A stretch of DNA of 64,000 nucleotides from Actinomycetota bacterium (GCA_020161845.1 JAIUNK010000004.1:149081-213080), one strand, 5' to 3'. Positions 44,420 to 52,691 are shown, counted from the first letter of the stretch. Notes: generated by a model from the letters alone, not told the origin. A program made the numbers and translations.

Positions 44420-45208
44420 TCAGGCCGCGCTCTTGGGGCCCAGCACCGCGAACCACGCGCCCTGCGGGTCCGTCGCCACCGCGATGAAGGCCCCGCCCGG
44501 CACCTCCATCGGACCGACATGGATGGCCCCACCGCCGGCCTGGATCCGCGCGATCGCCTCGTCGACACCGGTCGTCCCGAAATAGGGCAGCCACGCCGAG
44601 GCGGGCGCATCGCCCAGGCCCATGATCGCGCCGATCTCGCGGTCCTTGTCCTGGACCAGCTGATAGGCGCCCATCTCGCCCATGTCCAGGGCCTCGCCGG
44701 TGGCCCAGCCCAGGTGCTTGCTGTAGAAAGCAAGCGCCGCGTCAGGATCGCTGCTCATCAGTTCGTGCCAGTGACCGTGTCCGGGCCGGTTCTGGTCGAA
44801 GGCGTACGACGTGGGCTCGGCCTCCATCGGCGCCGGCTGCAGCAGCCCGAAGACCGCGCCCGTCGGGTCCGCGCAGATCGCGATGCGGCCGGTGCCGGGG
44901 ATGTCGCTGGCTGGCACGACGAGGTGCGCGCCATCGGCGGTCATCGCGGCGGTCAGGGCGTCGACATCGTCGCAGGCGAAGTAGACGAGCCAGTTCGGCG
45001 GCGGCGGGCCGGGCTGCTCGAGGTTGCTTGAGAGGCCGGCGACGAGGCCGCCGCCGGGGGCCGTGGCCAGGTCATAGGCCATGGACTCCATCCCCGAGTC
45101 GGCGACCGACCAGCCGAGGGTGTCGGCGTAGAAGGCCCGCGCGGCGGGCAGGTCGCTGGTGCCCAGCTCGTACCAGCACGGGCTCCCATGGAAAGACGGC
45201 GTGCTCAT
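44420..45208 (-). CDS. VOC-family protein with two tandem glyoxalase-like domains
   Basis: A 262-residue protein. Two repeats begin CWYELGTSDLPAARAFY (about 11) and GHWHELMSSDPDAALAFY (about 140), each a vicinal-oxygen-chelate beta-alpha-beta fold. Members range from lyases to binding proteins for antibiotics; the substrate is unknown. AGGAG lies before the ATG. Confidence 0.88.
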   Translation of the reverse strand: MSTPSFHGSPCWYELGTSDLPAARAFYADTLGWSVADSGMESMAYDLATAPGGGLVAGLSSNLEQPGPPPPNWLVYFACDDVDALTAAMTADGAHLVVPASDIPGTGRIAICADPTGAVFGLLQPAPMEAEPTSYAFDQNRPGHGHWHELMSSDPDAALAFYSKHLGWATGEALDMGEMGAYQLVQDKDREIGAIMGLGDAPASAWLPYFGTTGVDEAIARIQAGGGAIHVGPMEVPGGAFIAVATDPQGAWFAVLGPKSAA

Positions 45209-45322
45209 GTGCGGCTCCTGTCTGAGGCGGCGATGCCCACCTTCCTACTACAGGAGGCTCCGCCACCGACAGACGGCCGCCGGCTGATGGCCACTCCGTA
45301 CAAGGCGATCCGCCAGGCGCGC

Positions 45323-46537
45323 TCAGGTCGGACCGGTGACGAGCGCGAGAGGCACGGCAGTGATCCGATCGCCGAGCGGGTAGCACTCGCGACCCGTGTG
45401 CACCACATAGCCCTGCGTCAGCCGTCCCTTCAGCTGATCTCGAAGCCACAGCAACGGCCGAGCGTCGGCCGCCGTGGGCCGGGCGCCGAGTTTCACCTCG
45501 ATGCCGATGAGGTCTCGACTCGTCTCGATCACGGCGTCCACCTCACGCTCGCCGGCGCCGGTGCGCAGGTGCATGAGGGCGCCACGCACCTCATCGACCT
45601 GCGGTCGGAGCTGTTGCATGACGAAGGACTCCAGGTATCTTCCGGCGAGCGTCGGATCGGTCCGCAGATCATCGAGGCGCAGATCGGCGAGTGACAGGGC
45701 GAGCGCGGTGTCGGCGAGAAAGCGCTTGGGATAGCTGGTGAGCCGCTTGAGCCGATTGCTCTCGTACGCGGGCACGGGAGCTGCCAGGTGGACCCTGCCC
45801 AGCAGGTCGTCATAGTGCTTCCAGGTGACCTTGGTGATGTCGGCGGCCTCCCAGATGCGCTGATCGGGCACCGCTTGAGCCGTCAGGACGCTCATCACGC
45901 GCATCGCGCGCAGAAACCGGGTTGCGTCGCGCCCTGCGTCACCCGCCCGCTGCGCCACCACGTTCGCGTAAGCGTCCAGGAAGTAGCGCTGGTCGGGCAT
46001 GGCCCGCGCGCCGGGAAAACCGGCTCGAGCCAGGGCCGCCAGGTCGAAGGCCGAGCCCGACGTGGCACCCGGCTGCGGCGGGTCGCCGGCCAGCACTCGG
46101 GACAGGAATGTCGCGCTCTCGCCGTACCCCTCTAGCTCGGCCCACGTCATCGGCCTCATCACAAGCCGAGATGAGCGGCCGGTGAGTGGATAGGTCGGAC
46201 CGTACGACGCCGGCTCGACGCTCCCGGTGAGCAGGAACCTCCCGGGTGAGGGGTCGGCATCGACGATCCGTTTCACCGTCCACAGCAGGTCGGTCCCTGC
46301 GAGTTGCCACTCATCGAGCAGTACTGGCGGGGGGAGGGCGGCGAGGTAGGTGTCGGGGTCCACCTCCAGCAGCGCGAGATCGCGCGGCAAGAACAGGGTG
46401 GTGGTGGCGAGGCGCACCGCAGACGTCGTCTTGCCCACACCCCGAGGTCCGTCGAGGATCACGACTGGAGATGTGCTCAGTGCGGTGCGCAGCTCGGCGT
46501 CCAGGTGACGCGGCAAGTACGCCCTGGTCTGAGGCAT
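45323..46537 (-). CDS. DUF4143-type ATPase (AAA_14 family)
   Basis: A 404-residue protein from MPQTRAYLP. Walker A GPRGVGKTT is near residue 36, and LLDEWQ (Walker B-like) near 92; RFLLTGS is sensor 1. The C-terminal half is DUF4143 with a PD-(D/E)XK-like segment (REVDAVIET then GIEVKLG). Family members are common in bacteria and archaea, often near mobile elements; their function is unclear. An ATG at 46564, nine codons earlier, lies inside a perfect inverted repeat and is less likely. Confidence 0.85.
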   Translation of the reverse strand: MPQTRAYLPRHLDAELRTALSTSPVVILDGPRGVGKTTSAVRLATTTLFLPRDLALLEVDPDTYLAALPPPVLLDEWQLAGTDLLWTVKRIVDADPSPGRFLLTGSVEPASYGPTYPLTGRSSRLVMRPMTWAELEGYGESATFLSRVLAGDPPQPGATSGSAFDLAALARAGFPGARAMPDQRYFLDAYANVVAQRAGDAGRDATRFLRAMRVMSVLTAQAVPDQRIWEAADITKVTWKHYDDLLGRVHLAAPVPAYESNRLKRLTSYPKRFLADTALALSLADLRLDDLRTDPTLAGRYLESFVMQQLRPQVDEVRGALMHLRTGAGEREVDAVIETSRDLIGIEVKLGARPTAADARPLLWLRDQLKGRLTQGYVVHTGRECYPLGDRITAVPLALVTGPT

Positions 46538-46547
46538 GCAAATAAGG

Positions 46548-46581
46548 ATAGCCACTATCCGCAAATGCGGATAGTGGCTAT
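46548..46581. promoter_or_regulatory. 34-bp perfect inverted repeat at the start of the ATPase gene
   Basis: ATAGCCACTATCCGCA (46548-46563), two bases, then its exact complement (46566-46581). The left arm also contains a smaller dyad GGATAG-cca-CTATCC. It sits directly before the ATPase start, in an AT-rich pocket, where an autoregulatory operator or an mRNA hairpin hiding the ribosome site would act. Confidence 0.7.
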
Positions 46582-46648
46582 ACCTTTTTGGAGGATGCGG
46601 GAGCCGACGCGGCTCTTGATCAGCGGTGACGTTGATCGCTGGGTGGTG

Positions 46649-47203
46649 CTAGCTGGGGTTTGCGTCGCGCTTCTTGCGGTAGGTCAGGATCGCGTTGCCC
46701 ACCGAGGTGATCTGGCTGTCGACGAGCTCGAGGCGCAGCGGCGCGGCCAGGTCGTCGAAGACTCGCTGGCCTTGGCCGGCGAAGACCGGGTGAACGGTCA
46801 GGATGAGGGCATCGAGCAGGTCCGCCTCCAGCAGCTGGCGGATCACCGAGATGCCGTTGACGGCAATGTCGCCGCCCTCCTCCTCCCGGAGCCGGCGGGC
46901 GAAGTCGACCAGATCGCCGTCGATGATCGTCGAGTTCTCCCAACTCAGGGGCTCGTGCAGGGTGCGCGTCGCGACGTACTTGCGCACCGGGTTGATCATC
47001 AGCCCGAAGTCCTCGTTGTGCTGCGGCCAGTAGTCGGCCCACTCCTCGTAAATCACCCGGCCGAGGATGCTCGCGTCAATCGGAGCCAGGTTGGCGCCCA
47101 TCATCGCCTCCTCCTCCGGCCCGAAGCTGTCGAACTGGAACAGATGCGGGCTCGCGACGACGCCGTCGATCGAGCTGAACAGGTGGGCCACTACTGCGCG
47201 CAT
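46649..47203 (-). CDS. Dihydrofolate reductase-like RibD C-terminal family protein
   Basis: A 184-residue protein beginning MRAVVAHLFSSIDGVV. The reductase-fold blocks are ILGRVIYEEW, DIAVNGISVIRQLL and DALILTVHPVFAGQGQRVF. AAGGAG lies before the ATG at 47203, which decides it over an upstream start. The NADPH-dependent substrate is unknown. It is divergent from an HxlR regulator, which probably controls it. Confidence 0.87.
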   Translation of the reverse strand: MRAVVAHLFSSIDGVVASPHLFQFDSFGPEEEAMMGANLAPIDASILGRVIYEEWADYWPQHNEDFGLMINPVRKYVATRTLHEPLSWENSTIIDGDLVDFARRLREEEGGDIAVNGISVIRQLLEADLLDALILTVHPVFAGQGQRVFDDLAAPLRLELVDSQITSVGNAILTYRKKRDANPS

Positions 47204-47258
47204 GTCGGGCTCCTTGGCTGTGTGTGATCCCGCGTCGCGGGGGCTCGGTGCGTGGATT

Positions 47259-47298
47259 TCACTTTTCTTGAACAAGCTGGCTTTGTCAAGCGAAGTGA
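47259..47298. promoter_or_regulatory. 40-bp imperfect dyad between the HxlR gene and its divergent target
   Basis: TCACTTTTCTTGAACAAGC (47259-47277) matches, with four differences, the inverted complement of 47280-47298 around a two-base centre. Nested CTTGAACAAG is itself palindromic. It is 18 bp upstream of the HxlR start and 55 bp from the reductase start: an operator position typical of self-regulated winged-helix repressors. Confidence 0.65.
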
Positions 47299-47316
47299 CT
47301 GGTCTACGATGACGCC

Positions 47317-47961
47317 ATGGCGACGCGCGATTACGGGCAGTACTGCGGCCTCGCGCGCGCCCTGGATCTCGTCGGTGAGCGCTGGGGTCTGCTCATCGTT
47401 CGCGACCTGCTCTGCGGGCCACAGCGATTCGGTGAACTCCAATCCGGATTGGTCGGCATCCCTTCGAATGTCCTGACCAATCGCCTCAAAGAGCTTGAGG
47501 CGGGCGGGGTCGTCGAGCGGGTCCTGCTGGCCGCCCCGGCGCGCGGCACGGCGTACGCCCTCACCGAAGCCGGGCGGTCGCTGGAGGCGACGCTGGTCGC
47601 CCTCGGCCGCTGGGGGGCGGCACGGCTGGGCGACCCGCGGCAGGGCGAGGTGGTGACGGCCGGCTCGTTCGCGATGGCGCTGCGTACGACGTTCCGGCCG
47701 GGGGCGGCTCGGGCCGGTGAGCGCGTGGCCTACGAGGTGCGGATGGGCGATGTCGTGGTGGGGGCCATCGTTCAGGACCACGCGGTCACGGTGACGGTGG
47801 GCGCCCTGGACGATCCGGACGTCGTCGTGGAGACGGGGCCGGCGATCAAGGCCGTGATGGCGGGCGATCTCACCCCGGATGAGGCGGTCGCCGGCGGGGC
47901 CGTCACGATCACCGGCAGCAAGCGGGCCTGGCGCCGCTTCCCCGACCTGTTCCGGATCTGA
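47317..47961 (+). CDS. HxlR-family winged-helix regulator with SCP2-like C-terminal domain
   Basis: A 214-residue protein. The HxlR domain (residues 1-100) has ALDLVGERWGLLIVRDLL, FGELQSGLVGIPSNVLTNRL and the wing. The C-terminal 105 residues resemble an SCP2 sterol-carrier-like ligand pocket. It probably senses a small hydrophobic or reactive compound and represses the divergent reductase gene through the dyad at 47259. Confidence 0.85.
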   Translation: MATRDYGQYCGLARALDLVGERWGLLIVRDLLCGPQRFGELQSGLVGIPSNVLTNRLKELEAGGVVERVLLAAPARGTAYALTEAGRSLEATLVALGRWGAARLGDPRQGEVVTAGSFAMALRTTFRPGAARAGERVAYEVRMGDVVVGAIVQDHAVTVTVGALDDPDVVVETGPAIKAVMAGDLTPDEAVAGGAVTITGSKRAWRRFPDLFRI

Positions 47962-48066
47962 GTCGCGCCCGACCCTGACGCACAGGGATCCCGCGGTAGG
48001 TGTCATCGCACGTGACCGATCCCGACCTGCAGCTCAGTCCTACGTCAAGAGTGTTACGTTGCGCCC

Positions 48067-48348
48067 ATGCCAGACCGAGTGGCTTTGCACGCGCAAGCGA
48101 TGGCCGACGCCGACGCCATCGTGTGTGCCCTTGACGTTGACCGATGGGACACCCCGAGCAGGTGCGTCGGTTGGAGCGTTGGCGACCTGGTGGCGCACAT
48201 GGTCGGGCAAAACGTTGGCTTCGCGCAGGCGATCTCGACCGCGATCCGGATTTCTGACCCCGACCTCGACACCCCTGCGCAACGGACAGCCACCCCTGCC
48301 CGCAGACGGCGCGCTATCACGCTGCGGTGCCATCGAGGCAACGCATAG
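48067..48348 (+). pseudogene. Truncated maleylpyruvate isomerase/DinB-like N-terminal fragment
   Basis: The first 70 or so codons encode the N-terminus of an MDMPI-type mycothiol-dependent protein (WDTPSRCVGWSVGDLVAHMVGQNVGFA). The frame then decays into Arg-rich sequence, and a YHAAV-like continuation appears in another frame. Full-length relatives are about 200 residues or more. The next gene's stop is 10 bp away. Deletion plus frameshift is the simplest reading. Confidence 0.65.
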
Positions 48349-48357
48349 AGCGCGGCG

Positions 48358-49239
48358 TTACGTGAGGTGCGAGGGCCCGCTGCACAGGATTGGCTGCTTA
48401 TCGACACGGACGTAGCGCAGGAACAACTCGTCGTCGGCGCGCAGGACGGCGGCCAGCGCCATGCCCGTCCGCGCCGGTCGGTGGGCGTGGCTGATCCGTC
48501 CCGCGTCCCCGGCCTCCAGGGTGGGGGCCACGGTCAGGCACAGTTCGTCGACGGCGCCGGCGGCCAGGAACGACCCGAACAGGCTCGGACCCCCCTCGCT
48601 ATGTAGTCGAACCAGGCCGCGACCGGCCAGGTCGGCTCGAACCCACGACGGGTCGACATCGACGCCGTCCACGGAGCCGGCCGCGACGACGTCGGCCACC
48701 TCGGCGAGCGCAGCCCACCTGGCGGCGTCCGCGCCCGGCACGGTGTAGATGATCGGGCGCACCGGCGCCTGCGTGAACACGGCGCTGGTGGGGTCGAGGT
48801 CGAGGCTCCTGCTGACCAGCACGAACGTCGGCTGTCGGGCCAGCCCATGCGCCTCGCGCCACGAGACGGCTCCTGGGTCCAAGCGCAGCCCGCCGTACCC
48901 CTCGTCGCGCACCGTGCCCGCGCCGACGATGACCGCGTCCGCCAGGCGCCGCAGCAGGTCGAACACGCGGCGATCCGCCGCGTCGCCCAGGCCGCCCGAT
49001 CGGCCGTCGCGGGTGGCGGCCCCGTCGAGGCTGGCGATGACGTTCATCCGCAGCCAGGGGCGCGCGGGCTGGGTGGGCAGGTCTGGCAGGGCGTCCGGGT
49101 CGGACGGGTTGGGCACCGACGGCGTTGCGTACGTCGCCAGCAGCGCCTCGTCGTCGAGGTCGGTGGCGGGGTCGGGCCAGAGCCGGTCGATGCGGGGGTG
49201 GCTGTCGGTGCTGGTCGGCCCGTCAGGAAGCGGGGTCAT
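48358..49239 (-). CDS. Pyrimidine reductase-family (RibD C-terminal) protein
   Basis: A 293-residue protein. Reductase-fold blocks: LRMNVIASLDGAATRDG, DAVIVGAGTVRDEGY and HSEGGPSLFGSFLAAG, the NADPH-binding end. In actinobacteria such proteins often occur beside folP or riboflavin genes. It starts six bases after the folP stop on the same strand, so the pair is an operon. Confidence 0.85.
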   Translation of the reverse strand: MTPLPDGPTSTDSHPRIDRLWPDPATDLDDEALLATYATPSVPNPSDPDALPDLPTQPARPWLRMNVIASLDGAATRDGRSGGLGDAADRRVFDLLRRLADAVIVGAGTVRDEGYGGLRLDPGAVSWREAHGLARQPTFVLVSRSLDLDPTSAVFTQAPVRPIIYTVPGADAARWAALAEVADVVAAGSVDGVDVDPSWVRADLAGRGLVRLHSEGGPSLFGSFLAAGAVDELCLTVAPTLEAGDAGRISHAHRPARTGMALAAVLRADDELFLRYVRVDKQPILCSGPSHLT

Positions 49240-49245
49240 CGCTGC

Positions 49246-50124
49246 TCACACGTTGTGGGTCGGGTGGGTGTTGTGCTCCAGTCGGGCCGGCGCCCGCATC
49301 CCCAGGATCGCTTCGGTCATGCGCAGGGCGTCGAGGCTGGCGGCGATGTCGTGCATCCGTACGATCCGGGCTCCCGCCAGGATGCAGGCCGTCATCGCCG
49401 CCAGCGAACCGGCCAGCCGCTCGCCCTGCGGCCGGTCGATCGATTCGCCGATGAAGTCCTTGTTCGAGATGGCCGCGAGGACGGGCAGGCCCAGGTCCAC
49501 GATCTCGGCCTGTCGACGGAGCAGCTCCAGCGAGTGCAGCGTGTTCTTGTTCAGGTCGTAGCCTGGATCGAGGATCAGTCGGTCTCGGGCGATCCCCGCG
49601 GCCTGAGCCTGGGCGATGCGATCGACCAGGAAGGAACGCACCTCGGCGACCACGTCGTCGTACCGCGCCGCCGGCTTCTCCACGCGCGGGGGGCCGACGC
49701 TGTGGGTGATGACCAAGTACGCGTCACCGTCGGCGACCACCCGGGCCATGTCCGGGTCGCCGAGGCCGCTGGTGTCGTTGACCACCGCGGCGCCAGCCGC
49801 GAGCGCGGCGGCGGCGACCTCCGCCCGGTAGGTATCGACGCAGATCACGACGTCGGATACCGCACTGATGGCCGCGATGACGGGGACGACGCGGTCGATC
49901 TCCTCGGCCGGCTCGACGACGGGACCGCGACCGAACGGCACCCCGCCGACGTCGACCCAGTCGGCCCCCAGCTCGACGGCGTCCAACGCCTTGGCCACCG
50001 CGCGATCGAGGGCAAAGGTGGCGCCCCTGTCATAGAACGAGTCCGGCGTGCGGTTCACCACCGCCATCAACGCCACCTGGCGGTCGAAATCAAAATCCCG
50101 CCGCCCGATCCGTCGCGTGCTCAT
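49246..50124 (-). CDS. folP: Dihydropteroate synthase
   Basis: A 292-residue TIM barrel. Family motifs: VNRTPDSFYDRG (pterin side), GADWVDVGG, CVDTYRAEVAAAALAAGA, NDTSG and LDPGYDLNKN; the final strand has ARIVRMHD. It condenses 4-aminobenzoate with dihydropterin pyrophosphate in folate synthesis. The PFGRG and RPQGERLAGSL variants suggest a second-type (FolP2-like) copy, since no other folate genes are near; that is inference. Confidence 0.9.
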   Translation of the reverse strand: MSTRRIGRRDFDFDRQVALMAVVNRTPDSFYDRGATFALDRAVAKALDAVELGADWVDVGGVPFGRGPVVEPAEEIDRVVPVIAAISAVSDVVICVDTYRAEVAAAALAAGAAVVNDTSGLGDPDMARVVADGDAYLVITHSVGPPRVEKPAARYDDVVAEVRSFLVDRIAQAQAAGIARDRLILDPGYDLNKNTLHSLELLRRQAEIVDLGLPVLAAISNKDFIGESIDRPQGERLAGSLAAMTACILAGARIVRMHDIAASLDALRMTEAILGMRAPARLEHNTHPTHNV

Positions 50125-50144
50125 GGGTTCCTCTCGTGCCTTTC

Positions 50145-50175
50145 GTACGCCGTACGCCGTACGCCGTACGCCGTA
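50145..50175. repeat. GTACGCC tandem repeat upstream of folP
   Basis: Four exact 7-bp copies (50145-50172) and a partial fifth, about 20 bp upstream of the folP start, in its leader. The unit contains the self-complementary GTAC. Slippage-prone; no known protein site is recognised. Confidence 0.8.
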
Positions 50176-50232
50176 GCCGCGCTCCGGACTCTTCGGCAGG
50201 AGCGACCAAGGTCAACATGCCACGATCAGGAC

Positions 50233-50473
50233 GTGCCAGAGGTTGTCGTGATCCTGCCGAGCCCGTTGCTGCCCGCGATCGGAGATGGCCGCCGTGCTTC
50301 CCGCCGAGGCGTACGACGAGGTCGACCGGCACTGTCCCCGCCTCCCGCTGAGCTACTTCGAGCAGGCCGTGGCCGTCCCGGACGGGTGGGCCATGGGGGC
50401 CAACGCCTACCTGGCATTCGGCGACACCGCAGTGGCCGAGGCCGCGCTGGACCTGTTCGCGAGACTCTCCTGA
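50233..50473 (+). pseudogene. Remnant of an alpha/beta hydrolase gene with internal deletion
   Basis: From the GTG at 50233 one frame gives VPEVVVILPSPLLPA, the usual N-terminus of an actinobacterial alpha/beta hydrolase. After about 17 codons the similarity moves to another frame, which gives LPLSYFEQAVAVPDGW and AYLAFGDT up to a TGA at 50473, resembling the C-terminal half. The middle (about 130 residues, with the catalytic Ser) is missing. Confidence 0.5.
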
Positions 50474-50530
50474 CGCCGTCCCCCCGCTCGCCGTGGGGAC
50501 GCTTGCCCTCGGCGAGGGCGAACCGATAAC

Positions 50531-50551
50531 CTCCTTACAGGAGGTAAGGAG
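50531..50551 (+). promoter_or_regulatory. Operator overlapping the ribosome site of the first vapB-like gene
   Basis: CTCCTTAC, five bases, GTAAGGAG: an exact 8-bp inverted repeat ending at the base before the ATG at 50552. It contains two AGGAG-type ribosome sites. AbrB-fold antitoxins bind such palindromes to repress their own operon, and the hairpin could also hide the ribosome site. Confidence 0.65.
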
Positions 50552-50851
50552 ATGATCCTTGCGACTATGACTACCAAGGGCCAGCTCACCGTCCCCAAGG
50601 AGGTGCGGGACGAGCTGGGACTGACGGCGGGCACGGCGGTCAGCTTCGCGCGCAACGCCGACGGGACCTACACCCTCGCCCGCGGGGGTGGCTCGGTCAT
50701 GGCTTTGGCGGGCTGCCTCACGCCCGGCGGCGCCGCCACCTCGCGTGCCGCCACCTCCCACGCCACCACGTCGCTGGCTGCCATGGAGCGGGCCATCTCC
50801 GACGGCGCGATCGCCGGCGCCATGCTCGGTGGGGACAGCAGCCCGAGCTAA
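50552..50851 (+). CDS. AbrB/MazE-fold antitoxin
   Basis: A 99-residue protein. Residues 1-48 are the swapped-hairpin DNA-binding fold (ATMTTKGQLTVPKEVRDELGL). The C-terminal 50 residues, Ala/Ser/Thr-rich with an acidic end, would wrap the toxin. The stop TAA shares its last base with the toxin start. Confidence 0.85.
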   Translation: MILATMTTKGQLTVPKEVRDELGLTAGTAVSFARNADGTYTLARGGGSVMALAGCLTPGGAATSRAATSHATTSLAAMERAISDGAIAGAMLGGDSSPS

Positions 50852-51252
50852 TGCGCGGCATCGACACCAACGTGCTCGTGCGGTTCCTGGTGACGGACGA
50901 CGAGCACCAGAGCGCGCTGGCCCGGGCCCACATGGCTTCCCTGACCGCGGCCGAGCCGGGATTCATCGCCACGGTGACGCTGGTGGAGGCGTACTGGGTG
51001 TTGCGCAACGCCATGGGTGTCGACCGCGCGGCCGTGCTGGACGCGTTCGCGCGGCTGGCGGCGGCCGCCGAGGTGCGGGTCGAGGACGGCGAGCAGGTGC
51101 GGTTCGCGATCGACGCGGCGCGCGAGGGCGCCGACTTCGCCGACGCGCTCATCGCCTTCGCGGCGCGGCGGGCCGGGTGCTCGGACGTAGTCACGTTCGA
51201 CGAGAAGGCCGTACGGCGGCTGGGTTTTACCGCACTCGATGCCGGCGCGTGA
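50851..51252 (+). CDS. VapC-type PIN-domain toxin
   Basis: A 133-residue PIN ribonuclease. Acidic metal ligands are visible at IDTNVLVRFL (Asp), the Glu of LVEAYWVL, the Asp of FADALIAF, and VVTFDEKA. It cleaves RNA unless bound by the upstream antitoxin, with which it is co-translated. Confidence 0.88.
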   Translation: MRGIDTNVLVRFLVTDDEHQSALARAHMASLTAAEPGFIATVTLVEAYWVLRNAMGVDRAAVLDAFARLAAAAEVRVEDGEQVRFAIDAAREGADFADALIAFAARRAGCSDVVTFDEKAVRRLGFTALDAGA

Positions 51253-51281
51253 GGACGTCGCCGCGACTGCCCTGAGAGGTA

Positions 51282-51311
51282 ATGGTAGATTTATGGTATG
51301 AGAACTACCAT
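51282..51311 (+). promoter_or_regulatory. Inverted repeat around the start of the second antitoxin gene
   Basis: ATGGTAG (51282-51288) and CTACCAT (51305-51311), 16 bp apart, flank the ATG at 51298. This probably is the autoregulatory operator of the second AbrB-type antitoxin; it differs in sequence from the operator of the first module. Confidence 0.5.
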
Positions 51312-51543
51312 CGACGGCGCGGGCCGGGTCGTTGTGCCGAAGGCGCTGCGCGAGGCCATGGGGCTCTCGGCGGGGCGGGAACTGGACATGGTGTACGTCG
51401 ACGGCCGCATCGAGATCTCGCTGCCTCCGGCGGACGTGCACGTCGACACCTCCGGCGAGCTCCCCGTCATCAGGCCCACCTCGGCGCTTCCGGCGCTGTC
51501 TGATGACGTGGTGGCGACCACCCTCGACCGCGTCCGCCGGTGA
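51298..51543 (+). CDS. AbrB-fold antitoxin (second module)
   Basis: An 81-residue protein with the N-terminal AbrB fold (MRTTIDGAGRVVVPKALREAMGL, then LDMVYVDGRIEI). The C-terminal third is the likely toxin-binding tail. It ends in a GTGA overlap with the toxin gene. Confidence 0.85.
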   Translation: MRTTIDGAGRVVVPKALREAMGLSAGRELDMVYVDGRIEISLPPADVHVDTSGELPVIRPTSALPALSDDVVATTLDRVRR

Positions 51544-51953
51544 CCCTGACTCCCGACACGAGCGTGCTCGTCGCCGCTATCGCCGCCTGGCATCCCCGGC
51601 ACGCCGAGGCTCGGCACCGGCTAGTGGGGATCGAGCCTCGGGTCGAGCGGGTGGTCGCGCACGTCGTGGTCGAGACGTTCAGCGTGTTGACCAGGCTGCC
51701 GGCGCCGCATCGCATCTCCCCGACGGACGCCCAGGCCGCGCTCGCCGGCCTGCCCTGGGAGGTGGTCGCGCTGCCGCCCGCCGGGTATCGCGGCTTCATC
51801 ACTGCGGCGGCGGCGCAGGGCATCAGCGGGGGAGCCATCTACGACGGGCTCATCGGCGTGACTGCGCGGGAGCATCAGCTCACCGTCCTCACCAATGACG
51901 CGCGGTCGCGGCGGACCTATGACGCGTTGGGCTGTCCGTCCGTCCCCCTCTAG
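51540..51953 (+). CDS. VapC-type PIN-domain toxin (second module)
   Basis: A 137-residue PIN protein: TPDTSVLVAAI (Asp), VVETFSVL (Glu), IYDGLIG (Asp) and LTNDARS (Asp). It is divergent in sequence from the toxin at 50851. It starts at the GTG overlapping its antitoxin. Its 3' two-thirds lie antisense to the end of the PAP2 phosphatase gene. Confidence 0.88.
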   Translation: MTLTPDTSVLVAAIAAWHPRHAEARHRLVGIEPRVERVVAHVVVETFSVLTRLPAPHRISPTDAQAALAGLPWEVVALPPAGYRGFITAAAAQGISGGAIYDGLIGVTAREHQLTVLTNDARSRRTYDALGCPSVPL

Positions 51954-52691
51954 CCCTGAATAGGCCTGACTTCGGGCTGATCCACTCAGGTCATGGCACA
52001 GGATCCGACGATCGACGATCGCACTCCACCCCGAGGCGGCCCCCAGCGCCAGCGCGAAGAGCGCCACCCCGGCGACCACGTCCAGCACGTAATGGTTCCC
52101 GGTCGCGATGACATCGACCGCGGTCACGGCTGGTAGGAGCACGGCCAACCACCGAACCCACCGGCGATCGGACAGCGCGGCCGCCCACGCGCACCAGCAG
52201 GCCCACGCGATGTGCAGGCTGGGCATCGCCGCGTCCGCGTCGCCGAGGCGCAGGCCGCCGGGCAGATACGTCTGGCCGATGAGATGACTTTCCGCGACCA
52301 CATCCACCATGCCCGGCATGGCCAGGCGGGGCGGCGCCACGGCGTACGTCGCGAACACGGGCAACGCCGCGAGGGTCAGCACGATCAGGACATTGCGGCG
52401 TCCCTGGTAGCTGTCCGGGTGGCGCCACCGGCACCACGCCAGGGTCGCGACTGGGCACAGCAGGAAGCCGGTGTAATACAGGCTCGCCATCATCGCCAGG
52501 ACGGGGTGAGCTGCGAGTACCGCGTTCATGGCGCGCTCGCGGTCGATATGCAGCACCGTTTCCAGGGCGCCGATCGACGCGGCGTCCGCGTCCGCCGCAG
52601 CCGTGTGTGCGCCGATGGCCGTCTGGGCTCCGGTGAACACGACGTACCAACCCGCCACGACGGCCGCCTCACGACCGTGGCTGCGGCTCAC
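51621..52691 (-). CDS. PAP2-family membrane phosphatase
   Basis: A 356-residue protein by the first stop. Five hydrophobic helices cover residues about 10-235, with the phosphatase motifs PSLHIAWACW and GNHYVLDVVAG (catalytic His residues). The last 110 residues are Arg-rich and antisense to the PIN toxin, so the original stop was probably lost when the toxin-antitoxin modules arrived; the functional protein likely ends near 52000. The GTG at 52691 overlaps the serine hydrolase stop by four bases. It probably acts on lipid phosphates or inositol-type lipids. Confidence 0.75.
   Translation of the reverse strand: MSRSHGREAAVVAGWYVVFTGAQTAIGAHTAAADADAASIGALETVLHIDRERAMNAVLAAHPVLAMMASLYYTGFLLCPVATLAWCRWRHPDSYQGRRNVLIVLTLAALPVFATYAVAPPRLAMPGMVDVVAESHLIGQTYLPGGLRLGDADAAMPSLHIAWACWCAWAAALSDRRWVRWLAVLLPAVTAVDVIATGNHYVLDVVAGVALFALALGAASGWSAIVDRRILCHDLSGSARSQAYSGLEGDGRTAQRVIGPPRPRVIGEDGELMLPRSHADEPVVDGSPADALRRRRSDEAAIPGGRQRDHLPGQAGERGLGVRRGDAMRRRQPGQHAERLDHDVRDHPLDPRLDPH

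Noticed and set aside
50145-50175. GTACGCC repeats as a possible CRISPR or origin element
   Set aside because: The unit is 7 bp with no spacers and no cas or dnaA genes nearby; it is a simple tandem repeat.
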